From: Linnemannia elongata
Lineage: Eukaryota > Mortierellomycota > Mortierellomycetes > Mortierellales > Mortierellaceae
DNA length: 64,000 bases
Direction: 5' to 3'
Assembly: GCA_036320915.1 (NCBI GenBank)
Contig: JAXBDG010000008.1
Location: 2,604,001-2,668,000 of the forward strand
Each line of letters opens with the position of its first letter. The stretch's first letter is position 1. Position numbers and translations under genes: made by a program. The notes below the pieces were generated by a model. It was not told the origin of the DNA and did no database searches. It saw only the letters and a list, made by a program, of their open reading frames with translations. This document shows positions 11,037 through 21,861 of the stretch, one piece after another.

Positions 11037-11802
11037 GGATGAATGAGAAGGGAAGCACCCAGTGAAGGAAGAAGGAAAGATGACGACTGAGCGAGAGGGG
11101 ATGAAGTGAAAAGTGGTGGCGTATAATATGACTGTTGATGAATCAAAGTGAGAAGAAGGGAATGCGTGTAGTCAAAAAGAAAAGAAGAGGGATGTAGCTA
11201 AGGAAGGGTCAAGGATGATGATTAAAGAAGAAAAGGAAGAGAGAGAAGTTGAATGGGAGTGTGAAAAGGAAAGGAATGCAAGGTGAATGCAAGTCCGTTC
11301 TTTTAGAGTCCGCAACAATTGATGCAAAGCAGCTGAGGAGAGCAAGGCCATAAAAAAAAAAAAAAAAAAAATGGCTGGTCCCAGTCCAAGCCACCTCAAA
11401 AACAAGTTCTTCTCTCTTGCTTCTGCTCTCTTCTCGACTGAGCCCAATCACTCATAGACATGTTGCCACCAAAAAAGAAAAAAAAAAAAAGAAATCGCTA
11501 GAAAAGGTTGCAAACACGCACATACATTCAACATTAACGAAGAAGCATTCATGGTATTGTGGAACGATGATTTACATTTGTATTACAGATACTACAAAAG
11601 AATAGTGATGAATAAACAACCAAAACGAATGGTTTTTTTTTTTTTTTTTTTTTTTTCTAGATACAACAACTTTTTTGAAGGAGAGGGAGCAGAGCTTGAC
11701 CTCCAACTCGACCCTCCCAAAAAACAAAAAGCGGGAACCCCTTTCATTCAAAGGGCATCTTTTTCCCTTTCTCATACAAAAAATAAACCGCCGCCATCAT
11801 TG
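11037..11802. other. Intergenic with A20 and T24 tracts
   Basis: Promoter side of the SET gene and 3' flank of the methyltransferase gene. Purine-rich (+) around 11160-11290, A20 at 11352-11371, T24 at 11633-11656. No gene recognised. Confidence 0.5.
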
Positions 11803-14800
11803 CTACTCTGGCAACGGTACACTCGCCGCCTCACTCAAAGAAGACGACATTGAGGCCTGAGGACCAGGATCGGACGCGGGCACAGGAACATGCATAGGCG
11901 GAGGACCGGGGTCAGGAGCAGGTGGACCAGGAGGAGCCATCATCACAAACACGACTTCATCATCTTCGAAATCATCATCATCATCGCCACCGTCAATAGG
12001 CGTCAAATGACCCAATGGCGTCTCGGCAAGACTTTCAACATCTGCATTCGCATCCCCTCCCTGCACCGGCTTTATCACCGGCTCGGCTGGGCATTGGTTT
12101 CGGTCGTAGTTGGAGCCATGGTCAGGGTGGGACACTTGGTTAATGATCTCAATCGTATCTTCGGCCCCTGGTTCGACCTCGATATCAGGCTCGGGATCGT
12201 CAGGATCTTGGATATTGTTGTCGTCCTGGAGAGCAATCAAGATCTCAGACCCTTCGTCATCCTCCACATCGCCACCTCCATCAACATCAGAGCCAATAAC
12301 CAAAGTCTCCATGACGTTAGGCCCTTTCTGCTGAGTGGCATCTTCATCCTCTTCGCTGTGGGGCGGCAGAGTGGTCGTAGAAACACTTCCAACTCCAGCA
12401 ACAGTCGCAACAGTCGCAGCAACAGGAACAGCGGCAGCGGCGGTGATAGTAGTCGTCGCGGCAAAGACACTAGAAGCCAACAGACCATACCCCTCTTCCC
12501 TTTCCTCTGCACCACCACCACCACCATCAGGAGTAACAACCGTCGACAAGAGACTATTCTTGCGCTTGACAGTATTCATCTGCTGCTGGTAGTGATGATG
12601 GTACTGTTGTTGGTGGTACATCGATGGATGTTGAGCAGGTGGGGTGACAGGCATGTGGGAAAAGTAATCTTGCTGCTGGTCTTCAGGGTCACCATTACTT
12701 TCAACAACATCTGCAACAGCGACGTTCGCCGATTGGACTTGAGGACTGTGGAGACCTCCATTGCTCTTGTTGGACTCTTGGCGTCGGAGACTGCCATAAC
12801 CAATTCGAGGACTGTGAAGACCACCACCGGCGTTGGGGGACGCAGAGGTCGTAGGGCCACTGGCGGAGCCAGACCCGGACCCGGCAGAGATACTGCTGTG
12901 GCGAATCGAATTTCGAGAGCCGCTACGTATGGACAGAGCGGCTACAGAGGCGGGAGTCGGGGGTGTCGCCGCCACTGCATCTGCAACTGCAAGATCCTGA
13001 CCGTTGGATGGATTGAAGGACTCGAGGTCATCTTGGGTCAAGGTAGCAGCCAATCCGTACCGGTTCATCTTGCGGGCCGTGGGTGCCATCATCCCAACCT
13101 CCCCCACCTCCTCTACATCCTTCTCCCTCTCTCTTTGGCCAGTATCTGGGGTGGAGTAGGCCTTGGGACTGGGATTCCCGGGATCAGATGCTGATCTGGA
13201 AGCAAGGAACTGTTGACGAAGACTTGGCGTAGACATCTTCTGGATCAATGTGGTGGCCATGACGTGCGAGGTATCCGATTGCCGGTCCACTGGCTCACGA
13301 TCGAACTCGTCAACATCATCGCTCTTGATTGCAGCAGCCACCGCCGCCGTGAGAGATCCACCCCCAGCAATAGCGCCCTCCAGCTTCTGCAAGTTGTTAA
13401 CAGCCCGGTTATACGCAGCAGCAGCACCCAACGACGGGAAAGTCGACACCGAAGTCGTATTCAGATTCGGGGACAGGATTTCCTGCTCAAGCTGCGTCAG
13501 AAGAAACTGCTGTTTGAGCTCAACAATATCAACCTTTTGGGCATAGGCGATATAAAAGTTGTTGTACGACCTAACTTCTTTAACGGACGATAGGAAGTTG
13601 TCGTGGGAGTAAGGCGTGGCTTTGGCGGCGGGGTTGGTAAGAGAGATGGGGGAGATGGCGGCATCCTTGACAAGTTGGTCGATTAGGTTTGTCCATGCCA
13701 GATGGGTGCACAGGCGCTGGTCGAAACTTGTGACACGCTCCTTTGACTTGGATGGATCGTTGGTGCTGGTACCCGCCTCGGATTCTTCAGAGGCTGCAGC
13801 AGCCTCGGCAAAGCGGCGCTGCATCTCCTGCTGAAACTGTCGATGGTACTGATCCATAACAAGCCCTGAGAGGGTAGCATCCATGATCAACGGCTCGAGT
13901 TCATGCAAGAAGGTGATAAAGCACTGCTGCCAGAGCTCTCCAACTTTACCTCCCCAGGAACCAAAGGGGAGCGAGATCTTTGAGACGGACAATTGGTCCA
14001 AGCCATAGGGCTCTGTGGGGAGGATGCAGGAACCGGTTCGGTACTGTGAGTCGCGATGGGTTTCGGGTTTAGTCTCTGCAATGGCTGCGTCCATGGTGGC
14101 GTCGCAGTACTCTCGAAGGAACGTTGGGAGCGACTTGACCAGATCTGGGTCCAAGTTACCATGAATCAATCCCGTCTTGATCTATTTTACGCCGAAGTGA
14201 AGAAAAATGGACAGAGTTAGGCATCGTTTTTTTTTTTTTTGCTATCCAACAACTCACATTCTTTCAACCTTTCAATAGCTCTGTGGTCGAACTTACCCAT
14301 TCGTTGATACGATTACCAGTCTCGTTCGCCTTCTTAATACAAGGATCCATATCCACAAACTCAATCCATCCAGCCTTCTTCGTAACACGAACCAGCTCCG
14401 TAAGTAAGTCCGGGAAACTATTCAGGTTATATCCCCAAAGGACCAGTCTCACCCGACAATAGTCAAACGTATTATCAGGGAACGGCAACCCACGAGTCGT
14501 ATCGGCCTTGTGGAAGAAACAATTGCTGGGCATTGAATCCAACATCGCGGGGGCCACTTTCATCGACGGATCGATGGATGATGAAGATTCATTGGCGGTA
14601 GAAATAGGAGTGTCCTTGAGACTGGAGCGTTTGGAACCGAATGGGCTTGCGTTGGAAGAACTGGTTGTTGGGCTCACGGAGTTTGGCTTTACTCTAGGAC
14701 GACGCTTCCTTGTTGGGACGACTGCATCGACTCCGTGGATCTCTGTTAGAGGAAACTCAAGCGCCATGTCCCGCATCCATAGTCCTGCACCGCATCCAAC

Positions 14801-17103
14801 TAAAAAAAAGGAGAGAAAGAAAAGGCATTAGTATTAGCAAATAGAAATCGGTGCATAGCAGCAAATAAGCAAGGAGTAAAAACAGAAGAATGAAAGAAAG
14901 ACTACTCACCATCGAGCACGGAACCGAGTTCATCCTTGTTCAATGGAGCGTGATAGTTGCCCTTGAAAAAGTACTTGAGCAGGGCGTGTTGTTGTGCTTG
15001 CTGTTCGAGACTCTGTTGGGCCATCTGATCCAGATTAAAGATCGGTTCAGTGCCCGCTGGAGGTCTCGCGGGCACTGTGGGTGATGCTGTGGTGGTCGTA
15101 GGTGCAGTGGTAGGGGACGGAGCCGGAGTAACCTTGCCCAGGGAGCCGGGGTCTGTCGTGGTCGGAGAGGGAAAGAGCATCAGGACCGAATCCCGACTCA
15201 TCGCGTCTTGAACACCCGACTCGACATCCTGCTCGTCCATCCAGTGGTAGTTAGCGGTGCTGACCGACGTCGTGGATGCACGTGCCGAGGAATTGGCCGT
15301 CCGGGTACTGAGGGTGTGGGCTGGGTGACGTTTAGGCGAAACAGGGCGATCTCCAGCATTAGCAGCAGAAGCAGCGGCAGCAGCAGAGACATCGACGGGA
15401 GAGACTAAAGGAGACGATATTCGCTTCTGGTTCAAGGACGAAGAGGTCGAGTGACGTGAGCTTGAGTACTGACTCCGTCTGTCGATTGGGGTGCGGACTC
15501 CTCCTGCTAGGCTAGGTGTGTTGACTCCGGTAGCCATAGCGCTGACTGGTGATCCTGCAAGCGAAATCTCCGAAGCATGTCGTCTGTCGGAAGAGATGGA
15601 GGTGTTGTTGTGGTGGTGAACGCCACCGCCGATGCTCTCGTCGTCTGCCCTTGACCTGAAACTGCTGTTGTCGCCGAGGTACCTTGAGCCAGGTAAGGAA
15701 AGGGTCGATGCATTCTCGGAGGAAGAGACAGATGAGGTCTCAATTTGTTGACTCTGAAGGTACATTCGAGTTTGGTGGCTGTTGAGACGGGAGGACTCGG
15801 CATTACCGTCGGGATGGACGGCATTATTGGTCTTACTGCTCCGATGGTGGTGGTGGTGGTGGTTGTGGTTACGGTGTTTGAAGCTTGACTGGGATGCATT
15901 GGAGAGGGAAGGAGAGAGGGAGGTCGCAAAGGTCGAACCCGATATGGGCTTGCCCTTGTTCTTGTTGTGGTTGTATCCGGAGGACGAGTACGTGGAGCTG
16001 GCTCGACTGTTTTGGCTGTGAATACTCTCGGATCGACTAAATCTGTTTTCCGCGGGCTCACCTTTACGCCCCTCTGCAGCTGTGGCTGAAACAGAAGCTG
16101 CAGCATTGACCGCATTGTTGGCATTCCGTAACGTGGTCTCCTTCCAGAGATTATGAGGGTCTTGGGCAGAAGAAGAAAAAGAGGTCAAGGCGGTGGAACC
16201 GGGAGGGGGAGGAGGGTAATATCCTATTGCAGGTGAATCAAAGGACGAGCGTAAGGGAGAACTGGTCATAAAAGTCGACGACTGCTGCTGTTGCGCGGAC
16301 GAGAACGGAAGAGAAGGGACAGGGGCCCTGTACGCACCAGAGTTGGGCTTAGGAGGCTCGACATAGGCGTTGGTCTGCTGTTCGAACCGGTTGGCGTCGA
16401 GACTGCGACGGAGGTTCTTTCTCGGAGGGACTGGCTGCTCGGTCGAGATGGCAGAAAAGGTCGGGTCCCGACTGTAGTTGCCTGTACCCATCGCGATCCT
16501 GGACTCGATCATGGGAGAGCTGATATCGATGACCCTGTGACTGTAGTGGTGGTCTTTCTCGGACTCTTGACGATGGCGAGGGGAAGTGTTGCTCTTGCGG
16601 CTCTTGAGGAAGGAGAAGGATGGGAGGCCTGAAGAGTTTGTTCGGGGCTGGGTGGTGTTGCCTTGAGGGGCGTCATTTCCACCGCTATTCCTTGCGCTCG
16701 TCTGCCCATCATTTTTGTTGTTGTTGTTGGTAGTGCTGCTGACAGTGGAATTGGTGTGTCCTTGAGCCTGGTAGAGATCCTGGTGGTCGTAGTTGTTCAT
16801 GGGACTGTAGTTGACGCTCTGCTCCAACGCACGCTGCTCCTTCTGCATCAGAGACGGTTGCTGCTGTTGTTGGTCATGTTGGACTTGGTTGTTACTACTT
16901 GAACCCCATTGAGCCGGGATCTGAGGGAGGACAGACGCCTCGGAAAGGGCCCGAGGACGACCGGCACCAGGTGCTGTTTGAGGACTGTCGGTGTTGTCGG
17001 TGTTGTTGTTGTTGTTGTTGGAGGTGGTGTTCTTCTTTGACTTTCGTGTGAGGGATTGGGAGTGGCGGGTCTTCTTTTTAATTTTCGAGGGATTTGAGCC
17101 CAT
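11803..17103 (-). CDS. Giant SAM-dependent methyltransferase with myristoylation-type N-terminus
   Basis: Exons 17103-14910, 14799-14297 and 14181-11803 keep frame and give 1691 aa. The first splice rebuilds motif I of class I methyltransferases: VLD-VGCGAGLW (residues about 730-740). IHGVD follows (acidic end of beta 2), then FPDNTFDYCRVRLVLWGYN and ELVRVTKKAGWIEFVDMDP (beta 4/5 region). The second splice joins INEW to IKTGLIHGN. The fold continues to about residue 1150 (SLPFGSWGGKVGELW). Residues 1-700 and about 1190-1690 are disordered: poly-N, poly-H, S/T-rich, an acidic stretch, and Pro-rich at the very end. The start MGSNPSKIKKKTRH fits the N-myristoylation consensus followed by a polybasic patch. 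Substrate unknown. About 68 disordered residues interrupt the fold after HGVD. Confidence 0.85.
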
Positions 17104-18554
17104 TTTTTGGTGGAGATGAGGGTATGTGGTCTGTGTTGACCGGGGGGTTTGTTTCGTTTGTTATTTTGACTGTTGGATGGACGTGGTAATTACAAGAGAG
17201 AGAAAGGGAAGGGGAATATGGGTAAAGGAAAGGAAAGGGATTTGGATATGAATATGTAAAAAGGGCGGGAGAGAAGTATATGCAAAAATGAAAGGGAATA
17301 GAAGGGAATATGAACAATGCAAAAAAAATATTATGATATGAGTGTGTGAAGGAATAAATAAATAAAAAAAAAAAAGAAGGGTGACGAAAAGTGAAGAACA
17401 AGAAAAGAGAAAAGAGAAAAGAAAAAGAAAAAGAAAAAAATTCTCTTCTCTTGAACTGGTCTTTTTTTTTTTTTTTTTTTTTTTTTCTCTTCCCTCCCTC
17501 CTTCCTCTCCTTCGTCACTGCCACGCCACTCACTGTCAATGCATGTCTCTCTTTTTCATTTCCTTCTACTTTCCTTCCCGGAAGGCCTCGGGCCAACAAC
17601 CCAGTCGGGCCTCAAACACACTCAGCACGAGCAATTCAATTACAGCCACAGTGGATGAAGTCATTGTTGTCTGTCCACCGTGAGAGCCTTTGCAAATAGT
17701 ATTCTCTCTCCTCCTCCGTCTTATGTCAGTAGTCAGGGCCTAAGGGACACACGTAAACAGCAACCACAACACCCTGCCTGGGTACTTGAAACAACGCAAA
17801 AATGAGAAAACCACTCTTGTCTATTCGTCGTAGCTGTGTTCGCCTGGTGCTGCCGATGTTACATTTGCTATTCATACTCTTCGTCATCAATTGTCGACTC
17901 GATCGACTCGATATTCAATGCCCATGCAGGACACCCCCTTGGCAATTGGCAATCCTTCAGCCGTTTACAATATTATGCCTTGCTCTTCACTTCTCCTGCT
18001 TCTCCCTGCCTTTTTTTCCTCTCTTGCTCTCTCTTTTTGTCTTCCTCGGTCTCCTTTTTTCACTCTCTGTCTTGCTACTCTGTATCGTCTCGGAGTTGAG
18101 TCTTTCCTCTTCCTTTCACCCTTTCTCCTCTCCTCCTTTTCTCCTTTTCTCCTTTTCTCCTGTCACCCGATTCAGGCGAAAAAATAACCCCTTTTTTGCC
18201 GCCAATTTTTTCATACGCCCCCACAGAGACAAAGGAGAGACATATCCTATCAGAATCACATCCCACACAAAATACAGCACAACACAAACACACAAAAGAT
18301 AGGGCGGAGATGTATCTTTTGACAAAACAATAAAAAAGAAAAACAGAAAAAGGGTTCAGACACAGACACACACCACCCTTACATGTCCCTTTGTAATCGC
18401 ATACAGAAACAACGGACGCTGAGCAAATCCACCATCCATGCGCACTGCACACCTTAGGGGTATCCTGTTCTTTTAATATCCTTCTTCTCTTCTCTATCTA
18501 TCAAACCAATTCGTTCCTTTCCTCCTCCCTGCGTCCCCCCAACTCTGGTGTTAC
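17104..18554. other. Intergenic, no gene recognised
   Basis: Upstream of the methyltransferase start the minus strand is pyrimidine-rich for about 350 bp (promoter/5' UTR). T25 at 17462-17486. The segment 17990-18170 is a CT-rich run (TTTTCTCC repeats). Open frames are of low complexity. Confidence 0.5.
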
Positions 18555-19510
18555 TCATTTACTGAGGTGCGCATAGGCACGATCCATTTGCTCAGGACCC
18601 TCAGGAAACTGCTTCCTCAAATACCCAGGCGTACCCAGTGGCCACTCCTTCCCTATTAACCATATAACTCATCAAATCTATCGCCATCATCCCACTATAA
18701 TCCTTCTCCATCCCAGGTCCCACATCCCGAATCCTCTCATCCACATAGGGTGTAATACACCCCTCCGTTTCGACATACACCATCAGAATCTCGTCCATTC
18801 TTTCGGGAGCAATAGCATTGGGGCGGCGTCCTTAGACGAAGATGTTGTCCCCGTCGATCACCGCAAAGTCCATGGTGATGACGGAGTAGGTTTGTACGGG
18901 TACGATCTGGCGCCAATTCTTGGTGCGGTCGTGGATCTTGGCCTTGATGATGTAACCCGAGGTATTCATTGGCGGGTTTTGGAGTCGTAGGAGAAACGGG
19001 AGCCAGAGACTTGAATGAATGAGGTGATGGCCTTTCCAGTCTCCCTGTTATTGCCCAATGACTCCTTCCAACATATCAAGGATCTCCTGTCCCGTCGACG
19101 GTAACCAGACGATATAGTCCCTAAAAGGCGACGTAGTGGCTACTTTCTCGACTGTGATATCGCCCTTGGGGATCCTAGCACGGATCGCACCCGTATTCGC
19201 AAACGCGAAATCCAGCCACGCTCTACCAGCAGTCGCTACACCGGTAACCGTTCGAGCATGCCTTAACATGGCATCATGGAAGAAATTTCCCATGAAACAG
19301 TTGCGAGTACTACAACCACTGAGGTTAGAGTTGTCGGACGCCATGCTGAGAATTTTTTTGGACCAGGCTTCGAATTCTGAACGCCATCTGTCAACTTTTT
19401 TGAGAAGTCGCAGGGGAGGGAGTGGCCGACAAGGACGGGACCGCCGGCGTAGGAGACGATTTTACCCTCGGGGTTGAATGAAATGCTCAGGTTCTCCACT
19501 GTGCACTGAA
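18555..19510 (-). pseudogene. 5'-nucleotidase (calcineurin-type, C-terminal domain) relic
   Basis: Minus-strand fragments in at least three frames match the C-terminal domain of 5'-nucleotidases in order: ENLSISFNPEGKIVSYAGGPVLVGHSLPCD; after a shift at an A6 run (about 19400) EFEAWSKKILSMASDNSNLSG and GNFFHDAMLRHARTV; FAFANTGAIRARIPKGDITVEKVATT (where active members read TNSGGIR); QEILDMLEGVIGQ then a stop; RETGKAITSFIQVSGSRFSYDSKTR in a shifted frame; QIVPVQTYSVITMDF and GDNIFV then a stop; ERMDEILMVYVETEG; and finally GTPGYLRKQFPEGPEQMDRAYAHLSK. The N-terminal metallophosphatase domain is absent upstream. Multiple frameshifts and stops make this a pseudogene rather than a sequencing slip, although the A6 shift alone could be an assembly error. 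Confidence 0.85.
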
Positions 19511-20462
19511 TAGCAAGATACTTTTTTCGTGTGTGCGTGTGAGAGGATGAGAAAAAGGGGTGGATGCTGAAATCGAAAAATCAAAGGAACATGCTTCTCT
19601 CATACACGCTTTGATGGTCCCTGTTGACTGTCATCGTTGGATCCACAAAACCTTGCGAGCATTATCTGAACCTGGCGACGCGGTGAGATCTGTTAATCTT
19701 TGAATTCTTCGCCAACAGTGATTCTAACCTTTGCCACCAATCATTCACGGGCTCTTCTTTTTTTTTCTTCATCACGTCAATGTATTAGGCTCTCCTTAAA
19801 AAAACAAAGATGTTGCCCTCAGACGCGGTCCTGCCCAAAGCTACCCACCCGGTCACCGTCGCATCGCATCCCCTTTTTTTTTTCTCGTTTGTGCATTGTC
19901 TTTCCTTTTGCCCTCTCGCTCCTCTCCCCCTCTCCTCCTTCGATGCCCCTCCTTCCCAATTCGACATTGAAGAAAAAACAGAGACATTCACCCCAAATGG
20001 TTTAAGCTGATATGAAAAGGGCAAACTCAATCAGCCACCTATCCTCGGTATCAACTGTCCACCAAAACAGGGAGCAGGTGCAATGACTACATGCACCTCC
20101 AACAACAACAACAACAATATTAACAACAATAACAACATCAACAACAAAAAAATGTTCGATCGCAAATAAAGCAATGGCGAACATCGGCCCCAACAAAGAG
20201 AAATGAGATAATAACGTACCGGTTCTGCTTGCAAAGAAGAATGAAATATGCCTTGACAGCACAGCAGACTTTTGTGGACCTTAACTTTACTCAAACAACA
20301 GCAAGGACAATTCTGTCAGAGTCAGTCTCAGCACACAGAGTTTCGCGCAATCCATCGGTGAGACCAGCCAGTTTATAGTCGCCTCAGAACCAGGAGTTCA
20401 CTGTTACCGCGTTTCCGGAGATTACCCAGGTATCAATCAGAGCCAATGAAAGCGATCTGGTG
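19511..20462. other. Region without recognisable gene between two relics
   Basis: Holds AAC/AACAAC repeats (about 20098-20150) and the 5' flank of the Sel1 fragment. The missing N-terminal half of the 5'-nucleotidase is not found here. Confidence 0.5.
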
Positions 20463-20863
20463 GCTCAAGTCATGCGGGAGATATGTGTTACGAAGGCAAT
20501 GGCGGAGACTCTCAAAATTACCACGCTGCCATCCATTGGTATCTCCAAACAGCTGAGCAAGGGGATCCCGAGGGTCAACGGAAAGTCGGGCTGATATACG
20601 AATATGGCGCGGGAGTTTCCAGGGATCGTACCTATGCTGTCGCCTGGTACCTCAAAGCAGTCGCTCAAGGAAATACGAAGCTGAAGACCGCAAAAATTGC
20701 TTGTTATTACCGCAAAGGTCAAGGTGTTTCGTGGAATTATATCGAAGTTGCAGATCGGTGCCTCAGATTGGCGGAGCAAGATGAGGCGAAAGCGCAGTTT
20801 AATCTGGCTACAGCAGCACCCTGCTCGGACATGCGACGTCATGGTAGCCTAGTCATCGTATAG
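20463..20863 (+). pseudogene. Sel1-like repeat protein fragment
   Basis: Frame starting near 20463 (internal ATG at 20483) encodes about three Sel1-like repeats, helix-turn-helix units of roughly 36 residues: GDMCYEGNGGDSQNYHAAIHWYLQTAEQGDPEGQRKVG, then YEYGAGVSRDRTYAVAWYLKAVAQG, then YYRKGQGVSWNYIEVADRCLRLAEQDEAKAQFNLA. The G-x-G-V ... A-x-x-W/C-Y/L-x-K-A-A-x-Q-G spacing is typical. There is no start region and the frame has a stop just upstream, while the neighbouring frame upstream reads IRANESDLVAQVM, so a frameshift is likely. The end diverges after FNLA. These families are large in Mortierellaceae. The piece is probably a truncated copy. Confidence 0.75.
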
Positions 20864-21702
20864 CAGCACAGTATTTATTGGGCGCAGAGGTGGTTAGTTT
20901 GCACCTTGTTTCTTTACATTGGACTGACAAGCTATATCTGCATCTACTTAGTCCAACACATAGAACTGATTGTGGAATTCTCAGCGTTCCTATAAATCTG
21001 CCTCGACTTCCCTCCTGTGAAACAATTTGAGCGCGATCATTGTGATTTTTAGGAGATGGTATATAGTCCTTCCATGTGATAGTGTGATTTCAGTTGACAC
21101 AACAAGTAGACCTTAAAGTCAACAAAGCAACAACAACACGACCTCGAAATCTAATGATCCAATGAGAAAGGATTCAAGGAGCCGACATCGAAGAATCATG
21201 AAGCAACGTCGCTATGAAAGCTTGGCTGCCACAAGCCCTTGATATTTTCCCCATCCATTGTCGTTCTTATTATCATCTATAATTCCTTGATTTTTCCTTG
21301 CTCATTTAATTGCAATTCCCTGCCCCTTCTTATCCCTTGCTTTTTCTTATCCCTTGATTTTTTTTGGGGCTAGATTCCTTGCTCTTTTCTCTTTTCAGAC
21401 CCTTTGATCTTTTCCCGGCATCCTTGAACTTTTCCAGCATCCCTTGTACTTTTCCAGCACCTCTTGAACTTTTCCAGCATCCCTTAATCTTTCACGGCAT
21501 TCCTTGATATTTTCCTCCCGTGATTTCTATTCCAGCGTCCTTCGATGTTTTCAAAAAACAGATCTTTTGTGCTCTTCCTCTACTTGCTTTATCTTCTTTC
21601 TTTCAACATCCCATCTTCCTTTCACTATATCCTTCTCAGCTTGCAACCATTCCCTCCCCTCAAATTAACTAACTCCACATTACAACCCTATCCGATTCAG
21701 AA
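20864..21702. other. Intergenic with pyrimidine-rich 20-bp tandem repeats
   Basis: 5' flank of the signal-peptide exon at 21703. From about 21240 it becomes CCTTG/TTTTCC-rich, and the repeat block at about 21400-21510 lies here. No gene recognised in 20864-21400. Confidence 0.5.
21400..21510. repeat. Imperfect 20-bp tandem repeat, about 5 copies
   Basis: Consensus unit CTTTTCCAGCATCCCTTGAA with one to five changes per copy; looser CCTTG-based units extend upstream to about 21240. Lies 200-300 bp before the signal-peptide exon. Confidence 0.85.
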
Positions 21703-21767
21703 ATGCAGCTCCGATATTTGTTTTTTGTTGCAGGCGTCCTTATGGGTTTGACGACCGCTATTCCTCA
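21703..21767 (+). CDS. Candidate first exon of a small secreted protein (signal peptide)
   Basis: ATG at 21703 encodes MQLRYLFFVAGVLMGLTTAIP: basic residue, hydrophobic core, small residues before a likely cleavage at TTA-IP. Without splicing the frame stops at codon 23 (CAG TAA). A consensus donor GTAAGC at 21768 ends the exon in phase 2 (...CCT CA). The nearest acceptor CAG at 21801-21803 would give HYYAVQWKLKMEQ and a stop after 36 residues, but that intron would be only 36 nt. Every repeat unit downstream also begins after a YAG in the phase that continues this exon with H-Y-Y or H-H-Y. Exon is moderately supported; its partner exon is undetermined. It may be a dead gene. Confidence 0.45.
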
Positions 21768-21861
21768 GTAAGCTTTCATCACCAACCTCAAAACACAGTG
21801 CAGTTACTATGCTGTACAGTGGAAACTGAAAATGGAGCAGCATTCCATGCCCAAGAAACAG

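Noticed and set aside
11890..13194. Long + strand open frame opposite the methyltransferase gene
   Set aside because: It lies antisense to an exon supported by homology and splicing; composition (Arg/Ser/Asn/His) is that of a shadow frame.
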